Part shown: positions 42,400 through 50,148 of the stretch, one piece after another
How positions within the stretch are numbered: the stretch's first letter is position 1
Layout of the letters: each line of letters opens with the position of its first letter
DNA from: DASSUW01 sp963844205
GTDB lineage: Bacteria > Actinomycetota > Thermoleophilia > Solirubrobacterales > Solirubrobacteraceae
Direction: 5' to 3'
DNA: 64,000 nt
Assembly: GCA_963844205.1 (NCBI GenBank)
Contig: CAWJNK010000015.1
Coordinates: 117,863-181,862 of the forward strand
Position numbers and translations under genes: made by a program
The notes under the pieces: model-generated
Told to the model about the DNA's origin: nothing
Seen by the model: only the letters and a program-made list of their open reading frames with translations
The model's database searches: none

Positions 42400-43509
42400 G
42401 TGGGCGTCTTCCTACGGCAAGGCGACAAGCTCATCCCGATGCGCGAGCAGGCCTACCAGGCCGAGGCGGTCCTCGAGCGCCTGCTCGCGGAGAGCCCGGC
42501 CCTGCTGGCCGGTGACGACGACTCGGGCGCGCAGCGCTGGCTGCTCGTCAGCCGCGGCGCCGATCAAGCGGGCCCCGACTACGTGTTCCTGGACGACGAG
42601 GGAGTGCCGACGCTCGTCGAAGTCACCCGCAGCGCCGATCCGCACGCCAGCCGCGAGCTGGTCGGGCAGATGATCGACTTCGCCGCCAACGTCATCGCGT
42701 CTCAGGACCCGGCGCGGCTCCGCGCCACGCTCGAGTCGCGGTGCCGGGAGCAGGGACGGGACATCCAGGACGTGCTCCACGAGGACCTCGGCATCGACAT
42801 GGAGCCCGGCCAGTTCTGGCAGCAGGTCCGCGTCAACACGAGCGTGGGCCGGCTGCGGCTCATCTTCGCCGCCGACGCCATCCCCGCGGACCTTCGGCGC
42901 ATCGTCGAGTTCCTGAACGAGCAGATGACCCCGACCGAGGTTCTGGCCCTCGAGATCAGGCAGTACGTGGAGGACGGCGGGCGCCAGCACACACTCGTGT
43001 CTCGCGTGTACGGCTGGACGGCGGCGGCGCTGCGACGCAAGGGCCGCACGTCGGCGCAGGCGACGTGGACGTGGGAGGACTACCGGCGAACGCTGCCCAA
43101 GCCGCAGTACGAGGTCGCGCGCGCGCTCGCCCGCGAGCTCGAGGCGGCCATCACGCACCGTGGCCTCGACTGGAAGGCGGAGTTCCGCCGGTCGGCGATC
43201 GCGTATCAACGCGGCGGCCGCTACAGCGTGGTCCTGATCGAGCTCCCGGTCGATGCGCCGGTGCGGCTGGCGATCAAGCTGCCGGCCGAGCCGCGCAAGC
43301 TGAACCTCGCCGACCCCTATCAGGACCTGCTGGACGAATGGAATCCGACGACGCGGCAGTGGAGCTGGGAGATCGCGTCGGCGGACGAGGTCCCGGAGGT
43401 CGAGCGGGCGATCGAGATCGCGGAGCGACATACCCTCCCGGAGCTCGTAGCGGTCACCGAGACGCCGGAACCGCCGGTCGGCGTGGCGCCGCCCAGCAAC
43501 GGCACCTGA
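42400..43509 (+). CDS. PD-(D/E)XK-like endonuclease-fold protein, catalytic Lys apparently lost
   Basis: 369 aa. Residues of about 60-95 (D-Y-V-F-L-D-D-E-G-V-P-T-L-V-E-V-T-R-S-A-D) match a family in which this block reads V-E-V-K-R, the E-x-K of a PD-(D/E)XK nuclease; here Lys is Thr. The downstream G-Q-M-I-D-F-A-A-N helix is conserved. The C-terminal 200 residues form a second domain that I do not recognise (W-D-Y, R-R-S-A-I-A-Y-Q-R-G-G-R). It is transcribed away from the eCIS genes and lies between them and the putative cargo gene. It may be structural, regulatory, or a nuclease with a shifted lysine. Confidence 0.6.
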   Translation: MGVFLRQGDKLIPMREQAYQAEAVLERLLAESPALLAGDDDSGAQRWLLVSRGADQAGPDYVFLDDEGVPTLVEVTRSADPHASRELVGQMIDFAANVIASQDPARLRATLESRCREQGRDIQDVLHEDLGIDMEPGQFWQQVRVNTSVGRLRLIFAADAIPADLRRIVEFLNEQMTPTEVLALEIRQYVEDGGRQHTLVSRVYGWTAAALRRKGRTSAQATWTWEDYRRTLPKPQYEVARALARELEAAITHRGLDWKAEFRRSAIAYQRGGRYSVVLIELPVDAPVRLAIKLPAEPRKLNLADPYQDLLDEWNPTTRQWSWEIASADEVPEVERAIEIAERHTLPELVAVTETPEPPVGVAPPSNGT

Positions 43510-43520
43510 GCTCCGCCGGC

Positions 43521-45602
43521 TCAGGCGGGGAACACGGCCCCGTGAAGCTCCTGCAGCTTCGCCTTGAGCTTCTCCCACCACTCGCCGCCCGCGGTGGTCT
43601 TGATGTGCGTGGCGAAGGCGTTCATCACCTGGTCGCGCGGCGCGTTGACAGCGAGACTCAGAATGCGCCGCAGGCCGGCCAGGGCTTCGTCGAGGTGGCG
43701 GTTGCGGAATGCGACGTCGGTCATCCGCGGCTGATCGAGGAGGGCGTCGAGCCGGCCGGCGGTCGTGCCCCGGGCCTCGCTCACGAGCGTGTCGATCTCG
43801 ACGAGCAGGGCCGCCTTGTCGCGCTTGACCTTCGCGAGGCGCTCGAGCCGGTCGCGCTTGAGTGTCGGCGTGTCGAGGATCAGGGCGAGATCCGCCGCCG
43901 AGAACCCCTTCGCCAGCCCCGCCTTGCCGATCCACACCGAGCGCCACCTCCGGCAGTTGACGCGCACCTCGTCGACGACCTCGGGCGCCATGACGGGTGT
44001 GGTCACCCGTAGAAGGGCCTCGCGCACGAAGTCGCCGAGGCCGATGTTCTCGTCCGTCGCACCGCGCGTCGTTCGCAGCAGCTGGCGCGCGTCCGCGGCG
44101 CCCCTGCCGGTAAGGGCGGCGATCCGCTGCTCGAACGGGCCGAGCGCGGTGAGCGCCGCCAACTCGGCGCCGTGCGAGGCGTGCCAGTCGGCGAGCAGGT
44201 CCTGCAGTGCCTCCCACCAGTTCGCGTATTCGTCGGCGGCGGCATAACGCGACACGAAGATGTCGTAGTTCGTGACCCAGCGCGGCAGCCGCCAGGGATT
44301 CATCGAGGCCACGATGAAGTTGCGCTGGAAGGTCGCGTAGTTGGCGGTGTATGCGCCCTGCAGACGGTCGCGCGTCCTCATGAAGCCCTCGTTGTTCTTG
44401 CCCGCGACGGCACCGATTGCGTCGTTCGTCGCCCGCTCGAGCGAGGGCACGTCCGCCCCGGCGCCCTTGTAGTGCTTGCCGGTCCGCGTGGGCAGGCCCG
44501 CGAGGCTGGCCTGCGTCCAGCCGGGCACCTTGCCCTTCCACTTCTCCATGCGCTCGTGCTGGACGTTGCCCGCGTCCTCGATGTAGACGGTCGGCACGCC
44601 GAGGAGGGCCGGCCCCTCCATCGCGCCGCTGCGCATGCCGATGCTCACGAGGTCGTAGCCGTTCTGCACCATGTAGTCGAACAGCTTCAGCTGCGCCTGC
44701 CGCCCCGCCAGACCTTCGAACGCGGCGAACGGCGGCTTCTTCCAGAACTCGATCATGTCGATCGCGTTCTGGAGCACGTCGACCTTGCCCGGCCGGTCGC
44801 CGACGAGCACGACCTGGCGGCCCGTCTCGGCGATGATCGCGGCCTTGAGCTCACGGACGCCCTCGATGCTCGTGTCGAGCTCGGGGTGCGCGCCGCCGGA
44901 CTTGCGCTTGCCGCTCAGCCGGATCCACAGCAGCGCGTACTTCTGGTTCCTCAAGATGCCCTTGTTCGTGAGGAACTGCTGCATCTGCTGGTTGGTCGGG
45001 CCGGCGGCCTTGAAGGCGTGCGCTACGGCGCCGCGGGCGGCGCCCGGTCCCTCCGCGAACTTCTGGCCCACCTGCCCCGTGGCATAGCCCGGAGCGCGGA
45101 AGAAGTCCCTGTCGTCGAGCCCGGCCGCGTTGCGGATGGCGGCCGTCTGCGTGGGGGCTTGGCCGGTGAGGTCCTTGAAGTACGCGCGCGTGTCGGCCAC
45201 CGAGACGACCTTGACGCGCCGCTGGATCACTTCGTCGCTGACCTCGCTTCGCCGCAGGCTCGCCTCGTAGAGCTCCTTGTAGAGGTCGCTCTGGTCCTCC
45301 CGCTTGCCCGCGAACTGGGGATCGGTCTCCTTGAGGATCAGGACGCCGAGTGCCTGGTCGAGCACGAGCGACGCCGCGATGCCGAACATGTCGCCGCTCA
45401 TGTAGGCGGCTTGAACGACGTAGGGACGCCGTGCCAGCACGCGTCCCGCCGGCCGGCTCAGGATTCGCTGGACGGCATGGTTGCCGGCGGTCCGCTGCAT
45501 CTGCAACAGCGAGACCGGCGACAGGCCGGCCGGGCCGGCAGCGTGCGATCGCTCCCGCTCGAGTGCGGGCTCGGCCCGACGCAGTTCCTCTCGCGCCTTC
45601 AC
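43521..45602 (-). CDS. putative eCIS cargo/effector, possible glycosyltransferase-like core
   Basis: 693 aa, GTG start behind a good promoter. The N-terminal 50 residues carry L-L-Q-M-Q-R-T-A-G-N-H-A-V-Q-R-I-L, the Q-R-x-A-G-N-x-A-V signature typical of actinobacterial proteins encoded with eCIS. The central region (about 230-400) has a Rossmann-like look: A-L-L-W-I-R-L-S-G-K, Q-V-V-L-V-G-D-R-P-G, then S-I-G-M-R-S-G-A-M-E-G-P-A-L-L-G-V-P-T-V-Y-I, reminiscent of GT-B or fucosyltransferase-type donor sites. The C-terminal 250 residues are helical and not recognised. No signal peptide. Its activity is inference; it is separated from the particle genes by the nuclease-like gene. Confidence 0.6.
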   Translation of the reverse strand: MKAREELRRAEPALERERSHAAGPAGLSPVSLLQMQRTAGNHAVQRILSRPAGRVLARRPYVVQAAYMSGDMFGIAASLVLDQALGVLILKETDPQFAGKREDQSDLYKELYEASLRRSEVSDEVIQRRVKVVSVADTRAYFKDLTGQAPTQTAAIRNAAGLDDRDFFRAPGYATGQVGQKFAEGPGAARGAVAHAFKAAGPTNQQMQQFLTNKGILRNQKYALLWIRLSGKRKSGGAHPELDTSIEGVRELKAAIIAETGRQVVLVGDRPGKVDVLQNAIDMIEFWKKPPFAAFEGLAGRQAQLKLFDYMVQNGYDLVSIGMRSGAMEGPALLGVPTVYIEDAGNVQHERMEKWKGKVPGWTQASLAGLPTRTGKHYKGAGADVPSLERATNDAIGAVAGKNNEGFMRTRDRLQGAYTANYATFQRNFIVASMNPWRLPRWVTNYDIFVSRYAAADEYANWWEALQDLLADWHASHGAELAALTALGPFEQRIAALTGRGAADARQLLRTTRGATDENIGLGDFVREALLRVTTPVMAPEVVDEVRVNCRRWRSVWIGKAGLAKGFSAADLALILDTPTLKRDRLERLAKVKRDKAALLVEIDTLVSEARGTTAGRLDALLDQPRMTDVAFRNRHLDEALAGLRRILSLAVNAPRDQVMNAFATHIKTTAGGEWWEKLKAKLQELHGAVFPA

Positions 45603-45611
45603 CCTGGGTCA

Positions 45612-45640
45612 GACCTAACAGATTGATCAGCGTTGGTCAA
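45612..45640 (-). promoter_or_regulatory. Predicted promoter of the cargo gene
   Basis: TTGACC (45640-45635), spacer of exactly 17 bp, TAGGTC (45617-45612). The GTG at 45602 starts 9 nt after the -10, so the leader is very short or absent. The element overlaps the 3' end of the upstream DUF4239 gene, giving the cargo gene its own start of transcription. Confidence 0.5.
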
Positions 45641-46913
45641 CTTGCGGGTCCTCGACGAAGGTTCTCGGGTCCTCCAGGCGCCGGGCCAGGTCCGGCGGTG
45701 GAGCGCCGCCGATCTCCTCGAGGTCCCAGCCCGGCTCGAACGATCCGTGGAGGTAGCTCCAGCGACCGGCGATGAGCGGCCCGTCGGACGTCTTCACGAG
45801 CCGCAGCTCGAGCTGCCCGGCGTCGTAGTACCGGCGGTGCGTGGGCGCCTGGGTCCACCAGCCGCGGAAGACGCCGTCCGCGACCTCCCCTGTCAGTGTG
45901 CCGTCGTAGTAGCGGTAGACGCCGCGCATCCGGCTGTCGCCAGGCCCGCATTTCTTGACGGCGTGGTCCGGACCTTCGTCGTGGCAGCGCAGGACGAGGG
46001 TTCCGTAGGCGTTGGAGTTGAAGACGCCCTCCAGCCGCTGCGCCGTCAGCGGCTGCTGCTCATCGCCGGGCTGGGGTCGATAGGCGAGCTCCTCGCTCCA
46101 GAACCGCGCGAGGTTGTCCTCCTTGAGCGGCGCGTTGCTGACCGACACCTGTCCCGCGAACGGGTAGTCGAGGACGACCGTGAGCAGGAACGCCGACGTG
46201 ACGACGAACGCCAACGTCCCCATGAAGACGAGCCCGGCCACCCGCGACAGGTGCGGGCGGTACTCGAGCACGAGCAGCAGCACGAGCCCGACGACGACGA
46301 GCACGCGCAGCATCGTCGGCAGCTCGGCGGCCGCGATGTCCAGCCGCTCGCGCCGCTGGCCGTCCACCTCGCGCAGATCGTCCAGCGCCTGGCTATAGGC
46401 CTCGGTCTGCGCGGCGCCATCGGGCTCGACGCGGGTGTACTCCGCGTGCATGCCCTCCAGCGCGGCGCTCGCCCGCGCGCTCGGCTCGCCGTCCTTCATC
46501 GTCTGCCACTCGTCGTCCGCGACGGCCTGCACGTAGAGCTGCACGGCCCAGTCCAGGTCCTCCCGGACGTCCGCCGGGAACGCGTCGTTGGCCCGGACGA
46601 GCTCCCCGATCGTCGTCGCCTCCGACGCCACGGCTGACTCGGCGTTGCCCATCTCGTCCAGCACGGCGGCGATGACGAAGGCGAGGATCAGCGCGAAGAG
46701 CAGCTCGTAGACCACGCGCAGGCTGTCGGCGACCGGCTCGAAGTGGCTGTCGGTCAGCCGCGGGAAGAGCCGCCGCGCCAGCAGCACGACGGCCACGGTG
46801 AGCAGCACCGTGCCGCCGACGAAGAGGACAACGATCTCGCCCGTCGAGAGGGAGTTGAGGATCGATCGGACCAGTCTGGGGCCGATCAGACCGCAGGCGC
46901 GGCGAGCCGACAA
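45627..46913 (-). CDS. DUF4239/bestrophin-like membrane protein
   Basis: 428 aa. Hydrophobic helices lie at about 26-46 and 67-87 and again at 200-222 and 228-250. The loop between has A-S-E-A-T-T-I-G-E-L and Y-V-Q-A-V-A-D-D-E-W, the DUF4239 pattern, a family with distant similarity to bestrophin-type channels. A C-terminal soluble domain of about 140 residues with a W-S-Y-L-H-G-S motif is added; I do not recognise it. It reads toward the cargo gene with 24 bp between them. No evidence ties it to the injection system. Confidence 0.7.
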   Translation of the reverse strand: MSARRACGLIGPRLVRSILNSLSTGEIVVLFVGGTVLLTVAVVLLARRLFPRLTDSHFEPVADSLRVVYELLFALILAFVIAAVLDEMGNAESAVASEATTIGELVRANDAFPADVREDLDWAVQLYVQAVADDEWQTMKDGEPSARASAALEGMHAEYTRVEPDGAAQTEAYSQALDDLREVDGQRRERLDIAAAELPTMLRVLVVVGLVLLLVLEYRPHLSRVAGLVFMGTLAFVVTSAFLLTVVLDYPFAGQVSVSNAPLKEDNLARFWSEELAYRPQPGDEQQPLTAQRLEGVFNSNAYGTLVLRCHDEGPDHAVKKCGPGDSRMRGVYRYYDGTLTGEVADGVFRGWWTQAPTHRRYYDAGQLELRLVKTSDGPLIAGRWSYLHGSFEPGWDLEEIGGAPPPDLARRLEDPRTFVEDPQVDQR

Positions 46914-47077
46914 GCGCGCAGGGAGAGGTGTGCCCGAAAGTCTGCCGTTTGGGGTCGACCGCCGCGAGCCTGTCGGGTTCCCGCCACGATCTGGCGGCGC
47001 TGCCCCTAGGCCGCCCGGGCGCGCGCTGCGAAGGTGCGCCCGCTCTCTCCTCCCCGACCCAAGGAGCGCGACCTTCG

Positions 47078-49003
47078 ATGACCGAGCCGAACCCCCATGA
47101 CGGTGGCCGCCGCGTACGGCTGCGAAGGAGCCTGGCGCTGGGCCCGGTCGGGCTCGTCCTGCTCGGCGTCGCGCTCGGCGGGCTCGGGCTCGTCGGCGAG
47201 AAGAGCGTTCCGCCCGCGACGGCGTCGAACGTGAAGGAGATCAAGGTGACGGACAACCCCGGGAACTGGTTCGACACGGGCCAGGACATCGCCGGCACGC
47301 GGTCGCTCGCGGTCGTCCCGTCGGGCACGACGGTGCGGTTCACCGTGGCCAAGCCGGCGGCGATGACCGTGCACACGGCGACGAGCCTGGCCTATCCGAC
47401 GGGCGCGAGCTCGATGCCGTTCGACCAGGACGAGGCCTTCCGAGGCAGCGAGGACGTCACGCTGACCGAGCCCGGGCTCTACGCGTTCCTGTGCAAGCTC
47501 CATCCGTTCATGCTCGGCGCGGTCATCGTCGACGACCCGGCCACGCCCGAGCTCGATCTCGGCAAGACGCTGACGCTCGCGAACGGCGCCACCGTGCCGA
47601 CGGCGTCGAACCTCGCGCACCGGGTGCTGCGGGCGTTCTTCATCGTCACGAACACCGCGAACTACCAGGTCCACAGCGCGTCCAAGGCCACGACGTGGGA
47701 CCCCGTGTACCCGAAGGTCCCCGTGCGCGCCTACGACGAGGACGGCAACCCGGTGGTCATCGACGACCTCGACGAGCACCTCGGCAACTACTTCCACGAG
47801 CCGATCACCTTGCCGAAGGTCACGGCACCGTCGGTGAAGGGCGTCGGCGAGGTCTGGGTCGACGCGGAGTACGAGAAGACCGCCAAGAAGACGAAGCCCG
47901 GGACGGCCACGGCCGTCGACGCGGCGAGCTGGAAGGTGACGAAGAAGTTCGCGCTGCCGGAGCTCGACTTCAACAACCCGCACAACCTGTGGACGGACCG
48001 CGATCAGAAGGTCATCTACAACACCGAGTGGTTCGGCAACCGCGTGGCCACGTTCGACCGCCTCACCGGCAAGCTCCTCGCGAGCACCGAGGTCGGCGAG
48101 TCACCGGGGCACGTGATGACGCGCGTGGACACCGATCAGGTCCACACGACGCTGAACGGCGAGGACGCCGTAGTCGAGCTCAACCCCGGCGGCAAGACGA
48201 TCGCGCGTCGCATCCCCGTCCAGGGCGCCGGCGAGCGGCCCGCGCACCCTCACGCCCACTGGATGGGCCCGGACGGGCACACGATGTCGACGCCGAACGC
48301 CAACACCGGGGACTCGACGCTGCTCGACATCCCGGCGGGCACGATCACGTCGAAGGTGAAGACCGGGAAGCTCCCGATCGCCACCGGCATGATGCCCGAC
48401 GCGAGCAAGTACTACGTGTCGAACTACCTCAGCAACACGGTCAGCGTCGTCGACATGTCCGGGCCTCAGCACGTGACGAAGACGATCGACCTGCTGGAGA
48501 ACTACGACCCGATCAGCGGTGAGGTCACCGGGCCGATCGGCGGCTTCCCGATCCAGACGCCGGTGGTCCCGACCGGCGAGTACGTCGCCCAGGCGAACAC
48601 GCTCACCGCGACGATCACGTTCATCGACACGGCCACCGACACGCTCGTCAAGAGCCTGCCGTGCGACGCCGGCTGCCACGGCGCCAACTTCGGGGCCAAG
48701 AAGGGCGGCGGCTACCTGCTGTACATCTCGAGCAAGTTCGCCAACACCCTGACCATCGTCGATCCCGACCCGGACGGCGACGGCAGCCCGGTCGACGCGA
48801 AGACGCTCGGCAAGGTCGTCCTCGCGTCCACGGGCGACACGAAGCAGGACGACAAGCCGATCGCCGAGATCGGGATGGGCGGGCAGGGCGTGCTGCCGAT
48901 CCCGCTCGTCTACAACGGCTGGGTCCAGAACGTGCCCAACAAGGGCGCCTTCACCCAGCTGACCTGCGAGCAGCGCCACCCCATCGGCGGCGGCGGCTGC
49001 TGA
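47078..49003 (+). CDS. cupredoxin-domain plus YncE-like beta-propeller protein
   Basis: 641 aa from ATG 47078 (AAGGAG 11 nt upstream). A membrane segment at 20-40 acts as signal or anchor. Residues of about 50-150 are a cupredoxin fold with a type-1 copper set: His in M-T-V-H-T-A and C-K-L-H-P-F-M. The remaining 480 residues are a propeller with YncE-like blades (N-L-W-T-D, G-H-V-M-T-R-V-D, V-S-N-Y-L-S-N-T-V-S-V-V-D), with several H-P-H-A-H residues that could bind metal. It resembles a nitrous-oxide-reductase-like pairing in reverse order, but Cu-Z ligands are not proven. Likely an extracytoplasmic electron-transfer or metal-binding protein. The C-terminus G-G-G-G-C ends in a free Cys. Confidence 0.78.
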   Translation: MTEPNPHDGGRRVRLRRSLALGPVGLVLLGVALGGLGLVGEKSVPPATASNVKEIKVTDNPGNWFDTGQDIAGTRSLAVVPSGTTVRFTVAKPAAMTVHTATSLAYPTGASSMPFDQDEAFRGSEDVTLTEPGLYAFLCKLHPFMLGAVIVDDPATPELDLGKTLTLANGATVPTASNLAHRVLRAFFIVTNTANYQVHSASKATTWDPVYPKVPVRAYDEDGNPVVIDDLDEHLGNYFHEPITLPKVTAPSVKGVGEVWVDAEYEKTAKKTKPGTATAVDAASWKVTKKFALPELDFNNPHNLWTDRDQKVIYNTEWFGNRVATFDRLTGKLLASTEVGESPGHVMTRVDTDQVHTTLNGEDAVVELNPGGKTIARRIPVQGAGERPAHPHAHWMGPDGHTMSTPNANTGDSTLLDIPAGTITSKVKTGKLPIATGMMPDASKYYVSNYLSNTVSVVDMSGPQHVTKTIDLLENYDPISGEVTGPIGGFPIQTPVVPTGEYVAQANTLTATITFIDTATDTLVKSLPCDAGCHGANFGAKKGGGYLLYISSKFANTLTIVDPDPDGDGSPVDAKTLGKVVLASTGDTKQDDKPIAEIGMGGQGVLPIPLVYNGWVQNVPNKGAFTQLTCEQRHPIGGGGC

Positions 49004-49017
49004 GCCGAAAGCGCGAC

Positions 49018-49047
49018 AGGGGGCTCGCCCGCGCGGGCGAGCCCCCT
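49018..49047. terminator. Perfect 30-bp palindrome, terminator
   Basis: AGGGGGCTCGCCCG and its exact complement with no spacer beyond CG form a palindromic hairpin 15 nt after the cupredoxin stop. Confidence 0.75.
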
Positions 49048-49190
49048 CTCGCCACCGCTGGAGCGTCGTCCGGCGGCAGTTGCCGATGCAGGAATCAGCG
49101 GTAACGTTCCGTGCGATCGCCGGGGAGGAGGCGAAGGTCAGCTGACGCGTGGGACGGACCCGCCCGGCGCCGATGTGGGAGGGAGGGACA

Positions 49191-50093
49191 ATGCGCGCCA
49201 CTCTCTGTTTGACGGGCGCTTTGTTCTGCTTGAGCCTGGCTGCCCCTGCGGCGAGCCTGGGCGCGGCTGCCGGACGCCCGGCACCGATCAAGGCGCTGGT
49301 CTATCACGAGACGACCGGCTTCAGGCATGCGTCGATTCCGTATGCGATCGAGCAGATCACGGCGTGGGGCAACCGCCGGCGGATCGACGTCACCGCCGAC
49401 CGGACCTCGAGCCGGTTCACCGACGCGGGGCTCGCCCCGTTCGACGTCGTCGTCTGGCTGAGCACGGTGGGCGGCGTCCGCGGCGACCCGCCGCTGCTGA
49501 CCGCTGCCGAATGGGCGGCGTTCGAGCGGTACATGGAGAACGGCGGCGGCTACGCCGGCATCCACGCCGCGTCGGACTGCTGCGACGAGTCCGCCTGGTA
49601 CGGGGAACTGCTCGGGAACCAGGCCCGCTTCGCGAACCACCCAGGAGGCCTGGGTGGCTCGCCCGGATGCCTCGGCAACTTCCCGGGTGACCCCAACGTC
49701 GTCAACAACACAGGATCGTGCTTCCAGGCCACGATCGTCACCGAGGACGGCGAGCATCCCACCACGGAAGACCTGCCGCTGCGCTGGGACATCTCGGACG
49801 AGCTCTACAACTTCAAGGCCAATCCGCGCAGCACCGTCCACGTGCTGCAGACGCTCGACGAGAGCTCGTACGACTTCCAGCCCCATCCGTACATCAGGAA
49901 CTGGGGCACCCTGATGGGCGAGGACCATCCGATCACCTGGTGCCAGGTCTACGACGGAGGACGCGTCTGGTACACGGGCATCGGCCACGACGCCGCCGCG
50001 TTCGCCAACGAGGACTCGATGGACATGATCGGCAAGGGGATCAGCTGGGCCGGTGGTCGCTGGGACCTCAAGCGATGCGACCAAGAGGGCTGA
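49191..50093 (+). CDS. secreted ThuA-domain protein
   Basis: 300 aa from ATG 49191 (GGGAGGGAC upstream), with a signal peptide of about 27 residues. The class I glutamine-amidotransferase-like ThuA fold is clear: K-A-L-V-Y-H-E-T-T-G-F-R-H near 37-49, then F-D-V-V-V-W-L-S-T, G-G-G-Y-A-G-I-H-A-A-S-D, W-D-I-S-D-E-L-Y, and R-V-W-Y-T-G-I-G-H. ThuA domains are linked to sugar catabolism (trehalose utilisation in rhizobia), and secreted ones commonly sit beside PQQ-type sugar dehydrogenases, as here with the next gene 55 bp on. Confidence 0.88.
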   Translation: MRATLCLTGALFCLSLAAPAASLGAAAGRPAPIKALVYHETTGFRHASIPYAIEQITAWGNRRRIDVTADRTSSRFTDAGLAPFDVVVWLSTVGGVRGDPPLLTAAEWAAFERYMENGGGYAGIHAASDCCDESAWYGELLGNQARFANHPGGLGGSPGCLGNFPGDPNVVNNTGSCFQATIVTEDGEHPTTEDLPLRWDISDELYNFKANPRSTVHVLQTLDESSYDFQPHPYIRNWGTLMGEDHPITWCQVYDGGRVWYTGIGHDAAAFANEDSMDMIGKGISWAGGRWDLKRCDQEG

Positions 50094-50148
50094 GAACGAG
50101 GCGCCGCCCCAATCGTCTTATAAGCATCAAAGGGGGAGGAGATTCCTT

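Noticed and set aside
47078..49003. Calling the protein a nitrous oxide reductase (nosZ)
   Set aside because: The domain order is reversed, a CuA pair (C-x-x-x-C) is absent and the seven Cu-Z histidines cannot be verified.
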